IMG/VR virus record: IMGVR_UViG_3300049733_000107
Location: 1 to 31,208 of that record
Reading direction: 5' to 3' (one strand)
Length of the DNA: 31,208 nt
DNA from: a virus
The first letter of the stretch is position 1; every line of letters begins with the position of its first letter. Below are positions 17,749 to 23,906 of this stretch, in pieces. The notes beneath the pieces are model-generated. The model worked only from the letters and a program-made list of their open reading frames with translations, was not told where the DNA came from and made no database searches. Position numbers and translations under genes: made by a program.

Positions 17749-18083
17749 GGATCACATTGACGGATGCGCACGCGGCCGAGCTCCGCGCGGCCGTCCGCCT
17801 CGAGGTTCGCGCGCGCCAGGTGCATGATCTGGCGGTCCTCCGCGCGCGGCTCCCACTGCTCGAAGCCACGGCGGCGAAGAACGCGTTGATTGACGCGCTG
17901 GCAGTCGTCTACGGCTTCGATCCCGATCGGCCGTTTCAGTACGATCCGATTGCCGGCGAGCTCACACAGGACGACGGAGGGACCGACGATGCTGCTGATC
18001 GCGATGGGCCTAGCGTGCGTGGCGATCGTGGTGGCCGTGTGGCCACGTGGCCACCGGCCACGGCGGGATCCGATCGTGGATGA
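17745..18083 (+). CDS. Hypothetical protein, helical
   Basis: 112 residues, start in an ATGA overlap with the upstream stop. The first 75 residues are helical and well behaved (ITLTDAHAAELRAAVRLEVRARQVHDLAVL...), followed by VVYGFDPDRPFQYDPIAGEL, a motif of a kind seen in small phage proteins near the tail module. The last 35 residues are acidic then basic and overlap the next gene in another frame, so the tail of the protein may be poorly conserved. Function unknown. Confidence 0.6.
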   Translation: MRITLTDAHAAELRAAVRLEVRARQVHDLAVLRARLPLLEATAAKNALIDALAVVYGFDPDRPFQYDPIAGELTQDDGGTDDAADRDGPSVRGDRGGRVATWPPATAGSDRG

Positions 18084-18153
18084 CTTGATCGCGGCGAATC
18101 GCGCGAAATACCGCCCGGGGATGGATCGCGTGGACTGGTCGCGCGTCCGCTGA
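17989..18153 (+). CDS. Small membrane protein, possible lysis protein
   Basis: 54 residues, start ATG with a cggaggg ribosome site eight bases upstream. An N-terminal hydrophobic helix (LLIAMGLACVAIVVAVWP) is followed by a basic stretch RGHRPRRDP and a soluble tail DDLIAANRAKYRPGMDRVDW. This is the layout of a type I or signal-anchor membrane protein. It overlaps the upstream gene by 95 bases in another frame. Its place after the tail genes makes a spanin-like or holin-associated role possible, but no family is recognised. Confidence 0.6.
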   Translation: MLLIAMGLACVAIVVAVWPRGHRPRRDPIVDDLIAANRAKYRPGMDRVDWSRVR

Positions 18154-18154
18154 G

Positions 18155-18340
18155 TTATTCCGGCGGGCCGGTGGTGCGATCCAGCACGTCAACGATCCGC
18201 TGGGTCAGCTCGAGCAGGATGGCGCTCTGCTTCCGCTGCAGGTCGGCGACGTCCGTCAGGATGGTGCGGATCTCGGTGAGGCCGCGATCGTGGTCGAGTA
18301 GCCACTGCTCGTGAGCCTCGAGGCGTTCATCGGGGGTCAT
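18155..18340 (-). CDS. Small coiled-coil hypothetical protein
   Basis: 61 residues on the minus strand, between two plus-strand small membrane-protein genes. MTPDERLEAHEQWLLDHDRGLTEIRTILTDVADLQRKQSAILLELTQRIVDVL is a clean helical, coiled-coil sequence of a kind often seen in small phage proteins. No ribosome site is visible before the ATG; on the opposite strand the GGAGG of the next gene lies right at this point. If real, it is expressed independently of the late operon, perhaps from the prophage. Confidence 0.5.
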   Translation of the reverse strand: MTPDERLEAHEQWLLDHDRGLTEIRTILTDVADLQRKQSAILLELTQRIVDVLDRTTGPPE

Positions 18341-18351
18341 GGAGGCATTCT

Positions 18352-18486
18352 ATGTTGACCATCTCGTTATTGCTGATCGTGGCGGCCTTTGTCGTGACCT
18401 TGGTGCACGCGATCGGCAAGGCGCCGCTCTGGCCGGCGGTGTTGCTGCTGGTGGTCGCGCTCCTGCTGCGGACCGTGGCGCCCTGA
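18352..18486 (+). CDS. Small two-helix membrane protein, holin candidate
   Basis: A 44-residue protein. GGAGG at 18341-18345 stands six bases before the ATG. Two hydrophobic helices, TISLLLIVAAFVVTLVHA and WPAVLLLVVALLLRTVA, are joined by a short IGKAPL turn; there is almost no soluble part. Small phage proteins with two membrane helices at the end of the late module are commonly holins, so this is the best holin candidate in the window. There is no endolysin beside it, so the call stays tentative. Confidence 0.6.
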   Translation: MLTISLLLIVAAFVVTLVHAIGKAPLWPAVLLLVVALLLRTVAP

Positions 18487-18489
18487 CGG

Positions 18490-18744
18490 TTACGCCGATC
18501 GCTGCTGCACGGCGTAGACGTCCCGGCCGCAGAACTTACAGACGAACGCCTTCAGCTTGATCCGTTCGGCGCAATGCGGACACGTGCGGCGCCGGCTGAC
18601 GCTGCTCACGAAGAACATCAGAAACGCCAACGGACCCAGCAACACGCCGCCGATGATTCCGGCCCGTTTGGAGAAGCCGCGCGCGTCCGCCGCGACATAG
18701 CCGATCAGGGCGCCCAGGAGTGTCGACACGACCAAAAACCACAT
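18490..18744 (-). CDS. Membrane protein with C-terminal zinc ribbon
   Basis: 84 residues starting at the ATG whose complement is at 18742-18744. Two hydrophobic stretches (MWFLVVSTLLGALIGYVAA and IIGGVLLGPLAFLMFFVSS) are followed by a zinc ribbon with CPHC and CKFC pairs. The frame is open further upstream, but that part runs through the att core and is not coding. Reading opposite to the late genes and next to attP is typical of genes expressed from the prophage, such as superinfection exclusion or host-altering membrane proteins. Function is not known. Confidence 0.65.
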   Translation of the reverse strand: MWFLVVSTLLGALIGYVAADARGFSKRAGIIGGVLLGPLAFLMFFVSSVSRRRTCPHCAERIKLKAFVCKFCGRDVYAVQQRSA

Positions 18745-18848
18745 GATCTCAACCGTTCCTTTTTTTACTGACCTCTGAGTTTCATCATCACGCAATCGCG
18801 CCCAAAGACGTGTTGATTTGGATCGGATCGGCCGAGCAAACCGGCAAA

Positions 18849-19103
18849 GTGTATGGGACGGGTGTATGGGACAAACGGCTAACGCTTGCAGTGACAACCA
18901 CTTAGCTCTGGCGATCGCCGGCCTCCGGAGCCAAAGGCCGCAGGTTCGAATCCTGCCGGGCGCGCCACGTTTTCCTAAGGAATTCGCGAAAATCGGCCGG
19001 TTTCGCCGCATTTGTCCCATGCAGACACTGTCTAGCAACGTCTCAAATTCGCTAGGAATTTGTAGGGGTGCTTAAAAAGTGCATGGGACAAGTGCATGGG
19101 ACG
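18849..19103. other. attP region with arm-type integrase sites
   Basis: Five copies of a 12-bp motif, GTGYATGGGACR, surround the tRNA-like core. Two lie on the left in direct order (18849-18860 and 18862-18873) and two on the right in the same direction (19079-19090 and 19092-19103); both pairs are spaced by exactly 13 bases. A fifth copy is inverted at about 19013-19024. Paired repeats on both sides of a core are the layout of arm-type sites for tyrosine integrases (known from lambda, L5 and others). The integrase gene lies about 660 bases to the right, read toward this site. Confidence 0.8.
18923..18967 (+). other. att core: 3' half of a tRNA-Arg(CCG) gene
   Basis: The 45 bases run from the anticodon loop CTCCGGA through a variable loop, a perfect T arm (GCAGG TTCGAAT CCTGC), the 3' acceptor strand CGGGCGC, a discriminator base and an encoded CCA. 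Anticodon CCG indicates tRNA-Arg. The 5' acceptor strand is missing and the anticodon stem pairs only in part, so it is not a working tRNA. A phage carrying the 3' end of a tRNA restores the host gene when it integrates. A TTAGCTC like a D-arm start at 18902-18908 may be a relic or chance. Confidence 0.85.
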
Positions 19104-19113
19104 GACAGTCCAC

Positions 19114-19512
19114 TTACTCGTCTTCGATGACGGTGATGCCGTCGCGCATCATGAGCTCGCGCGCGACCTCCAGGATCGTCTGGCGGTTCTCAGGCGTATC
19201 GAGATAGCCGTTCGCCTCGAGCAACTCTTTGACGACGAGGTGCATCGTGCCCGCGCCGTCGTCATAGACGCCGGGCGCGATCCGGACCCATTTCTCCGCC
19301 GGCGGCAACGCCGCCAACCAGCGGGCGGCCTCGGTGAGCGGGACGGCAAATTCTTCAACCCGCACGATGTTCGCCTTCGCCACGATGCGCGCGGCCTCCG
19401 CCTGCGTATAGCGGCCGGCGTGCTGCAGCGTCGGCGTGTAGCCCCAGCCGCCAGGCTTCCACCAGCCGCGGTGCTCGATCGACCAGATCACATGCAGCAC
19501 GTCGTCATTCAT
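19114..19512 (-). CDS. Hypothetical protein, paralogue of the 29761 gene
   Basis: 132 residues, with CGGAGAG upstream of the ATG on the minus strand. The N-terminal half (VIWSIEHRGWWKPGGWGYTPTLQHAGRYTQAEAARIVAKANI) looks like a separate small domain for which I have no name. The C-terminal 55 residues (GVYDDGAGTMHLVVKELLEANGYLDTPENRQTIL...) closely match the whole of the small protein encoded at 29761-29961. It is the last gene of the integrase transcript, ending just before attP. Function unknown. Confidence 0.65.
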   Translation of the reverse strand: MNDDVLHVIWSIEHRGWWKPGGWGYTPTLQHAGRYTQAEAARIVAKANIVRVEEFAVPLTEAARWLAALPPAEKWVRIAPGVYDDGAGTMHLVVKELLEANGYLDTPENRQTILEVARELMMRDGITVIEDE

Positions 19513-19526
19513 GTGGATCTCTCCGT

Positions 19527-19763
19527 TCAGAACCGCAGGCCGGCGCGGTACGCGGCGATGTGGGCGCGCATGACCTCCTGCACGCCACGCAGGCGGCCGT
19601 CGACATCGACGTCACCCGGCTCCGTCAGCGCGGCGATGATGCGCGCTTGCTCATATGACAGCGCGGCGAGCACAGCGTGCGGGTTCGCCCGCGGGTGCGT
19701 CGCGGTCAGCCAGGCCACCAGCGCTTCGTGCAGGGCGTACGCTTCATGTCCAATGGGCGCCAT
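19527..19763 (-). CDS. Hypothetical protein downstream of integrase
   Basis: 78 residues, ATG immediately after the integrase stop (TAGATG), so probably translated by coupling. Sequence is helical (HEALVAWLTATHPRANPHAVLAALSYEQARIIAALTEPGDVDVDGRLRGVQEVM). It is not basic enough to suggest an excisionase and no helix-turn-helix is evident. No family is recognised. Confidence 0.6.
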   Translation of the reverse strand: MAPIGHEAYALHEALVAWLTATHPRANPHAVLAALSYEQARIIAALTEPGDVDVDGRLRGVQEVMRAHIAAYRAGLRF

Positions 19764-21026
19764 CTATGTCTTCCCGCCGCGGACCAGCCTGGGGGCCATG
19801 GGGGACGCGGCTGGCGGTGGCGTCGGTTTGCCCCAGTGTTCGGACAACTTCGCGACGGCGGCGCTCAGCAGCGCGGACTGGGCGCCGAGCGTGTAGCGCT
19901 GCGTGATCGCCGTGCTGTGCGCCGAATGCTGCAGCAGCGCGCCGACGGTGTGCAGATCGCCCGTGAGCCGCAGTGCTTCCGTGCCGAAGCTGTGGCGGCA
20001 ATCGTAGGGCCGGCAGTCCGGCGGGATCGCGCCCAGGAACGTCTGGCGCTCCTTTTGGGTTTTACACGCCTTCGCCACGCGCGCGATCGCTTTCTGCCAG
20101 GTCTTCCGCATCGCCGAATTGGAGAAGTCGCCCCAGAGATTCGCCGCGGCGAAGTCCCGCAAGGCGTCGACGGCCGGCGGTAGGAGCGGGAGCCACACCT
20201 TGGCGGTGCCTCTCCCTTTGCGGCGCGCGGCGGCGTAAAGGTGCGGCCCGGGCGGGTGCATGTTCGTGCGCAGCCCCAGCAGATCGACCGTGTGCGGCGT
20301 CAGCGCTTTCACCTGCGTATGCGGCAAGCCGGTATAGACCATGACGCGCAAGCGGATTTTCGTATGGTTGATCGGCGGCCGCGGCTGGCCACGCTCCGCG
20401 CGGCCGTGATTGGGGATCGCGTCGATGATGCGCTCGACGAGATCGATCGGGATGCCGCGCGCCTCGGCCGTCGGTTGCGCCAGCTTCGCGATCTTCTCCG
20501 CCGGGTTGTAGGCGTCCTCATCGTCGTCGAGCACGCGGTAGAGCGTGCGCAACACGCGCACCCGATGGTTGATCGTGTTCGCGGCATAGCCGGCCTCTTG
20601 CCAGCGGGCACACTGCACACGCACATCTTCACGCGTGAGATCGGACCGCAGCACGTCGCCGAGCGTGCCGCGTTTCGGCGTGGTCGGATCGACCGGCGCG
20701 TCCAGCCACGGTTTCAGGTGATTCTCGAAATCGTCACGCCGCGGACTCTGCGGCATCGTCGCCAGGAAGCGCGGCACATCCGCACGCAGTGTGTCCCCGG
20801 TCGCTCGCTGCGGCTGACCCTCGCGGAGCTCGGCGCGGCGACGATCGCGCCACGCCTGCGCCTCCCGCACAATCTCTTTCAGGTCGCGATCGCCTTGCTG
20901 CCAGCGCGCTTCATCGCTGCGCTTCGTGCGGCCTGAGCCGACCTGCACCGTCGCGCGGATGCCGCTGCCGTCCAGATACACGCCTTCGGCCAGGCGCTGC
21001 CACTGCTCCTCACGCTTGTGGGCCAT
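19764..21026 (-). CDS. int: Tyrosine-type integrase
   Basis: 420 residues, AGGAG nine bases before the ATG. The N-terminal part probably binds the arm sites; a core-binding helical domain (residues about 90-185: LTREDVRVQCARWQEAGYAANTINHRVRVLRTLYRVL) comes before the catalytic domain. In it, the box usually holding the first Arg reads YTGLPHTQVKAL (T232-GLPHTQ), with Pro-His in place of Arg. Later residues are present: RKGRGTAKVWLPL supplies a Lys, YDCRHSFGTEAL gives R344 and H345 (Tyr in place of the first His), LLQHS gives H367, and QRYTLG gives the nucleophile Y378. Acts on the adjacent attP and a host tRNA-Arg gene. Confidence 0.9.
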   Translation of the reverse strand: MAHKREEQWQRLAEGVYLDGSGIRATVQVGSGRTKRSDEARWQQGDRDLKEIVREAQAWRDRRRAELREGQPQRATGDTLRADVPRFLATMPQSPRRDDFENHLKPWLDAPVDPTTPKRGTLGDVLRSDLTREDVRVQCARWQEAGYAANTINHRVRVLRTLYRVLDDDEDAYNPAEKIAKLAQPTAEARGIPIDLVERIIDAIPNHGRAERGQPRPPINHTKIRLRVMVYTGLPHTQVKALTPHTVDLLGLRTNMHPPGPHLYAAARRKGRGTAKVWLPLLPPAVDALRDFAAANLWGDFSNSAMRKTWQKAIARVAKACKTQKERQTFLGAIPPDCRPYDCRHSFGTEALRLTGDLHTVGALLQHSAHSTAITQRYTLGAQSALLSAAVAKLSEHWGKPTPPPAASPMAPRLVRGGKT

Positions 21027-21317
21027 CCGTCTGCACTCCTGTTTAATGCTATTCAGTATTACAGCACTGATAGACTGGCAGAGCTAGTCCGACGCAGCCG
21101 TCTGTCAAAAGTACGCGTTTTGGCCCTGGTACTTGTACCTGCCGGATCGGACGCGAAGGGACAGGGCCGCCCGCCACGGGACACGGCCAGACTTCGGCGG
21201 ACTATTCGGGAATTTGCCAGAAACGGCTGAGCCCGGTAGGGATCGGGCGTCTTCCTCTTCGTTCAGTCTTTCCAGGGACGGGGAATGCGGGGCCCCGTCC
21301 CGCTGAGGGGAGTCGCC
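21027..21317. promoter_or_regulatory. Integrase upstream region
   Basis: A gene-free stretch. The first 70 bases, nearest the integrase, are A/T-rich compared with the rest and contain a dyad CAGT-N8-ACTG (on the plus strand CAGTATTACAGCACTG, about 21054-21069), a plausible operator in the integrase promoter. A 9-bp perfect hairpin lies at 21275-21301. Short open frames here have poor composition and are not called. Confidence 0.4.
21275..21301. terminator. GC-rich hairpin
   Basis: GGGACGGGG (21275-21283) pairs perfectly with CCCCGTCCC (21293-21301) around a 9-base loop. No T run follows on either strand, so it is not a clear intrinsic terminator. It lies 17 bases before the ATG of the following small gene and may instead affect its translation. 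Confidence 0.3.
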
Positions 21318-21653
21318 ATGCTTGCCATCCTGGCCCACCTGCACACCTGGCCGACGTCGCTGCTCGTCGCGACCGTCGGCGCCTTCCTGCATGCGCTCGC
21401 CACCGTCAGCGGCGATCCGCCGCCGGCGCTGCCGCCGGACGTCGACCGCGCAACCGTCCTCGCCTGCCTCGAGGCCGCGTGGCCTAGGTGCCCGGCTTCC
21501 GTCCGCGCCGCGCAGCTGGCGGTGTGGCGGGAAGTGACGCGGCAGCTGCGCGCAGCTCGCGCAGCCACGCGGTCAGCAGCCGCGCTTGCTGCTGCCGCAA
21601 GGGCGCCGGCAACGCGCGGCCGATCCGCAGCCAATCGCGATCATCGTCGCTAA
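21318..21653 (+). CDS. Doubtful small protein convergent with the repressor
   Basis: 111 residues from an ATG with a good AGGGGAG ribosome site. The first 55 residues (MLAILAHLHTWPTSLLVATVGAFLHALATVSGD..., then DRATVLACLEAAWPRC) look like a possible small membrane-associated protein, with a hydrophobic helix at about 10-32. The last 55 residues overlap the repressor gene on the other strand and are Ala/Arg-rich, as expected of an antisense frame. Either the gene is real with a poorly constrained tail, or only the repressor is real. Confidence 0.4.
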   Translation: MLAILAHLHTWPTSLLVATVGAFLHALATVSGDPPPALPPDVDRATVLACLEAAWPRCPASVRAAQLAVWREVTRQLRAARAATRSAAALAAAARAPATRGRSAANRDHRR

Positions 21654-21972
21654 GGACGTCCTCGCGGACGCGGGACGGCTGGCCGGGGCCGCGGAGCTCG
21701 TCGAACGGCGTGCTGACGCCGGCCAGCAGATCCTGCGTGGTGCAGGCGGCGCCCTTCGCCAGTTTCACGATGGTGCGGGGGGAGGGGACCTTGCTGCCGC
21801 GCTCGAGGATGCTGATCGGCGTGGCGCGCTTGTAGCCGATGGCACGGGCCAGCGCCTCCTGCGACAGGCCGGCGCGCAAGCGGCACCGTCGCAGGTTCTC
21901 TCCGAACGTCACGCCTCTATTGTCGCCTCGGTTGCGGTGGTTGGAACGACTGCGCCGTGAATTGTTTCGCAT
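21484..21972 (-). CDS. XRE-family transcriptional repressor (cI-like)
   Basis: About 162 residues from the ATG at 21972 (the frame is open to 22026). A helix-turn-helix of the XRE/HTH_3 type lies at residues about 20-82: FGENLRRCRLRAGLSQEALARAIGYKRATPISILERG and PSPRTIVKLAKGAACTTQDLLAG. The C-terminal part is helical, ending in a basic tail; there is no LexA-type autocleavage peptidase. The basic, Asn/Arg-rich N-terminus may be untranslated, as a GTG start just before FGENL is also possible. It faces the early genes with a shared intergenic region, the usual arrangement of a lysogeny repressor. Confidence 0.82.
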   Translation of the reverse strand: MRNNSRRSRSNHRNRGDNRGVTFGENLRRCRLRAGLSQEALARAIGYKRATPISILERGSKVPSPRTIVKLAKGAACTTQDLLAGVSTPFDELRGPGQPSRVREDVLSDDDRDWLRIGRALPAPLRQQQARLLTAWLRELRAAAASLPATPPAARRGRKPGT

Positions 21973-21982
21973 TGCACCAGAC

Positions 21983-22040
21983 TGTATAGCATGTTCTAGA
22001 AATAAACAGCATTGAACATTTAACATCCTCAGGTTGACAA
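21983..22040. promoter_or_regulatory. Divergent repressor/early promoter region with a dyad
   Basis: On the minus strand a TATACA (complement at 21983-21988) stands ten bases before the repressor ATG, which would leave almost no leader. On the plus strand a perfect TTGACA at 22034-22039 could be the -35 box of the early promoter, though no good -10 follows. Between them, ATGTTC (21991-21996) and GAACAT (22014-22019) form an inverted repeat with 17 bases between, a candidate operator. The region is A/T-rich compared with the rest of the genome. Confidence 0.45.
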
Positions 22041-22115
22041 CACGGCCCGCACTTGCTACTCATTCCGCTCCACCTTGATACCGATCAAGGTGTTCATTTG
22101 CACGGAGGGTGACTC

Positions 22116-22391
22116 GTGGCTTCTCCGGAACTCATCACCGACCTGGCGTCCTTGCCCATGGTGCTGCTCGTCGACGACATTCTCGGGATTTACCGCATGG
22201 GGCGCGGGACCTTGCGGCGCGATCTCGCGCTTGGCACGTTCCGGCCGCGGCCGTTTGCGAAGCGGCCGTATCGGTGGCGGCGGGCGGACGTCGAACGCCA
22301 CTTCGAGCGCCTGGGCGCGACACCGATCACCACCACCACCACCACCACCACCGGCCCGCGCCGCCGCCGCCGCACCACCCGGGCACGCTGA
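22116..22391 (+). CDS. AlpA/excisionase-like helix-turn-helix protein with poly-Thr tail
   Basis: 91 residues, GTG start with GGAGGG upstream. Residues 15-66 (MVLLVDDILGIYRMGRGTLRRDLALGTFRPRPFAKRPYRWRRADVERHFERL) have the winged helix pattern of AlpA/MerR-like excisionases: a helix, a short turn, a basic recognition helix, then the RW.R.DV.RH segment. The last 20 residues are eight Thr encoded by a (CAC)n tract, then GPRRRRRTTRAR. As first gene of the early operon it may act as a Cro-like or Xis-like regulator. Which of the two cannot be told. Confidence 0.7.
   Translation: MASPELITDLASLPMVLLVDDILGIYRMGRGTLRRDLALGTFRPRPFAKRPYRWRRADVERHFERLGATPITTTTTTTTGPRRRRRTTRAR
22328..22351 (+). repeat. 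(CAC)8 microsatellite
   Basis: Eight uninterrupted CAC units inside the HTH gene, read there as ACC (Thr). Changes in copy number would lengthen or shorten the linker without a frameshift. In the two other frames it reads His or Pro runs, which makes overlapping open frames look protein-like. Confidence 0.9.
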
Positions 22392-22642
22392 TGTCCTGGC
22401 GCGAGCGTCGCCACCGCCGCGCGCAGCAGGCGGCGCACGACCGCGCCGGCGCGCTGCTCGGCCTGTCGCTCGTCGATGCGGTGTGGTCGAACAGCGCCGG
22501 CGCCTGGTTTCACCTGGCCTGCCGCGCGCATGCGCCGGCGCCGGCGATCGACCTCGCGTGCGATCCGCTCACCACCGATCCGCGCGTGCCGCTGATCTGC
22601 GCGCATTGCGGCGCGCGGCTCGTCGATCCGCCCCAGGACTAA
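22391..22642 (+). CDS. Small hypothetical protein with CxxC motif
   Basis: 83 residues, start overlapping the stop of the HTH gene (TGATG). Basic helical start (WRERRHRRAQQAAHDRAGALLGLSLVDAVW), then WFHLACRAH and, near the end, LICAHCGARLVDPP. The Cys/His pairs (HLAC...H and CAHC) could form one zinc site. No family is recognised. Early-operon place suggests a regulatory or accessory role. Confidence 0.65.
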   Translation: MSWRERRHRRAQQAAHDRAGALLGLSLVDAVWSNSAGAWFHLACRAHAPAPAIDLACDPLTTDPRVPLICAHCGARLVDPPQD

Positions 22643-22675
22643 CGCCTCGATTCCGCGAAGGAGCCTTGACGCCTC

Positions 22676-23779
22676 ATGTCGACGACGGCGATCGCGACCC
22701 CATCCAAGACCCCGACGCCGGCGCCCGTCTCCACGGTGCGCAGCCTGCTGATGGACAAACAAGGCGAAATTGCCGCCGCGCTGCCGCGGCACATTCCGCC
22801 GGCCTACTTCCTGCGCGTCGTGCTGACCGCCGTGCAGAAGAACCCGCAGCTCGCGCAGTGCTCGTCGATCTCGTTTCTCGGCGCGGTGCTGCAGTGCGCG
22901 CAGCTCGGCCTGGTGCCCGATGGCTTCCTCGGCCAGGCGTATCTCATCCCGTACGACAACCGGCAGAAGGGCCTCAAGGAAGTCCAGTTCCAGGCCGGCT
23001 ATCGCGGCCTGATCACGCTGGCGCGGCGCTCTGGCGACGTCACCAACATCGGCGCCGAGGTGGTGTACGCGAAGGACGCCTTCAGCTTTACGCGCGGCAT
23101 CAATCCCACGATCGCCCATACGCCGTTTGCCGTCGACGACCAGGACGCCGGGCCGCTGACGCACGTCTATGCGTGGTTCAAGCTGCGCGACGGCGGCTAC
23201 GACCTCGCGGTGCTGACGCGGCGCGACGTCCACAAGATCCGCGATCGGTCGCAGGCGTACCGGCAAGGGGTGAAGAGCGGCCGGCAGGACTCGCCCTGGT
23301 TCACCGACGAAGCGTGGATGTGGAAGAAAACGGCGCTCAAGCAACTGTTGAAGCTGGCGCCGATGTCCGTCGAGATCCAGCGCGCCGCGGTGCTCGATGA
23401 CGTCGCCGAGGTGGGCTTACCGCAGGACCTCGCGGTGCTGGCCGATCCGACGGCCGAAGCGACGGCACTGCTCGAGGGGGACACCGACGATCCGCGTGAG
23501 ACCGATCTCGAGATGCCGACGCGCACGATCGATCCGCCGCCGGCGGCCGCGATCCCGACGACGACCACGACGACCACTCTCGCGATCGTCGATCGCATCC
23601 TCGAGACGGGCCAGGGGACGAACGCGTGGAGCGCGACGACGCAGGGCGGGCTGAAGCTGTGGACGCGGGATGCGGGCCTCGGTCAGCAGTTGATCGCGGC
23701 GAAAGGCGCGCTGCGGCAATTCACCGCCGAGCCCGCCGACGCACAGGGCCGCCGCAAGCTGATCGCGATCGCGGAGTAA
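22676..23779 (+). CDS. recT: RecT-family single-strand annealing protein
   Basis: 367 residues. RecT proteins coat and anneal single-stranded DNA in phage recombination. Diagnostic stretches are LPRHIPPAYFLRVVLTAVQKNPQLAQCSSISFLGAVLQCAQLGLVPDG, GQAYLIPYDNR, EVQFQAGYRGLITLARRSGDV, and TRRDVHKIRDRSQAY with SPWFTDEAWMWKKTALKQLLKLAP. The start has 'aaggag' upstream of the ATG. The C-terminal 100 residues are an acidic linker with seven Thr in a row and a small end domain (AIVDRILETGQG...LWTRDAGLGQQL), which is longer than in the classical RecT. A matching nuclease lies about 970 bases downstream. Confidence 0.95.
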   Translation: MSTTAIATPSKTPTPAPVSTVRSLLMDKQGEIAAALPRHIPPAYFLRVVLTAVQKNPQLAQCSSISFLGAVLQCAQLGLVPDGFLGQAYLIPYDNRQKGLKEVQFQAGYRGLITLARRSGDVTNIGAEVVYAKDAFSFTRGINPTIAHTPFAVDDQDAGPLTHVYAWFKLRDGGYDLAVLTRRDVHKIRDRSQAYRQGVKSGRQDSPWFTDEAWMWKKTALKQLLKLAPMSVEIQRAAVLDDVAEVGLPQDLAVLADPTAEATALLEGDTDDPRETDLEMPTRTIDPPPAAAIPTTTTTTTLAIVDRILETGQGTNAWSATTQGGLKLWTRDAGLGQQLIAAKGALRQFTAEPADAQGRRKLIAIAE

Positions 23780-23786
23780 CCCTGAG

Positions 23787-23906
23787 ATGTCCGCCGCTGA
23801 TCGGTCAGAGGTGCAACCACGGACGCCGTACTACCAGGAAGCAGCACGTCTGCGACTCCCATCATCGGGACATCACGGCACACATTCTGAGACGGATCGG
23901 GACTGA
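23787..23906 (+). CDS. Possible 39-residue protein
   Basis: ATG at 23787, soon after the RecT stop, with the stop overlapping the ATG of the methyltransferase gene (TGATG). GGAG lies 11 bases upstream, which is a weak ribosome site. Sequence begins MSAADRSEVQPRTPYYQEAARLRL and ends in a His/Gly/Ser-rich stretch. The coupling to the next gene is the best argument. It has no recognised family and may only be a translational link. Confidence 0.3.
   Translation: MSAADRSEVQPRTPYYQEAARLRLPSSGHHGTHSETDRD

Larger units (their letters stand above)
18745..19113. other. Gene-free region holding attP
   Basis: A 369-base stretch without a supported gene. It holds the attachment core and the flanking arm-type repeats listed separately, plus A/T-richer sequence (18750-18800 and 19030-19080) that could bend or bind host factors. 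A T run at 18760-18767 lies just upstream of the minus-strand membrane-protein gene. Confidence 0.7.

Noticed and set aside
18890-18967. Functional tRNA gene
   Set aside because: The 3' half is perfect but the 5' acceptor strand GCGCCCG is missing upstream and the anticodon stem pairs only in part. It is an attachment core, not a gene.
18745-19038. Upstream extension of the minus-strand membrane protein to 182 residues
   Set aside because: It runs through the att core; the APGRIRTCGLWLRRP stretch is the well-known false translation of the antisense of a tRNA 3' half. The true start is the ATG at 18744.
21018-21230. 70-residue plus-strand frame upstream of integrase
   Set aside because: No ribosome site, mixed composition, and it lies over the integrase promoter region.
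22328-22351. CRISPR or other array from short repeats
   Set aside because: The repeat is a simple trinucleotide tract with no spacers. No array with regular spacers was seen elsewhere; the attP repeats are too few and have tRNA sequence between them.
22075-23400. 441-residue frame over the HTH gene and recT
   Set aside because: It overlaps recognised genes in another frame and contains Pro and Ala runs from the CAC tract.
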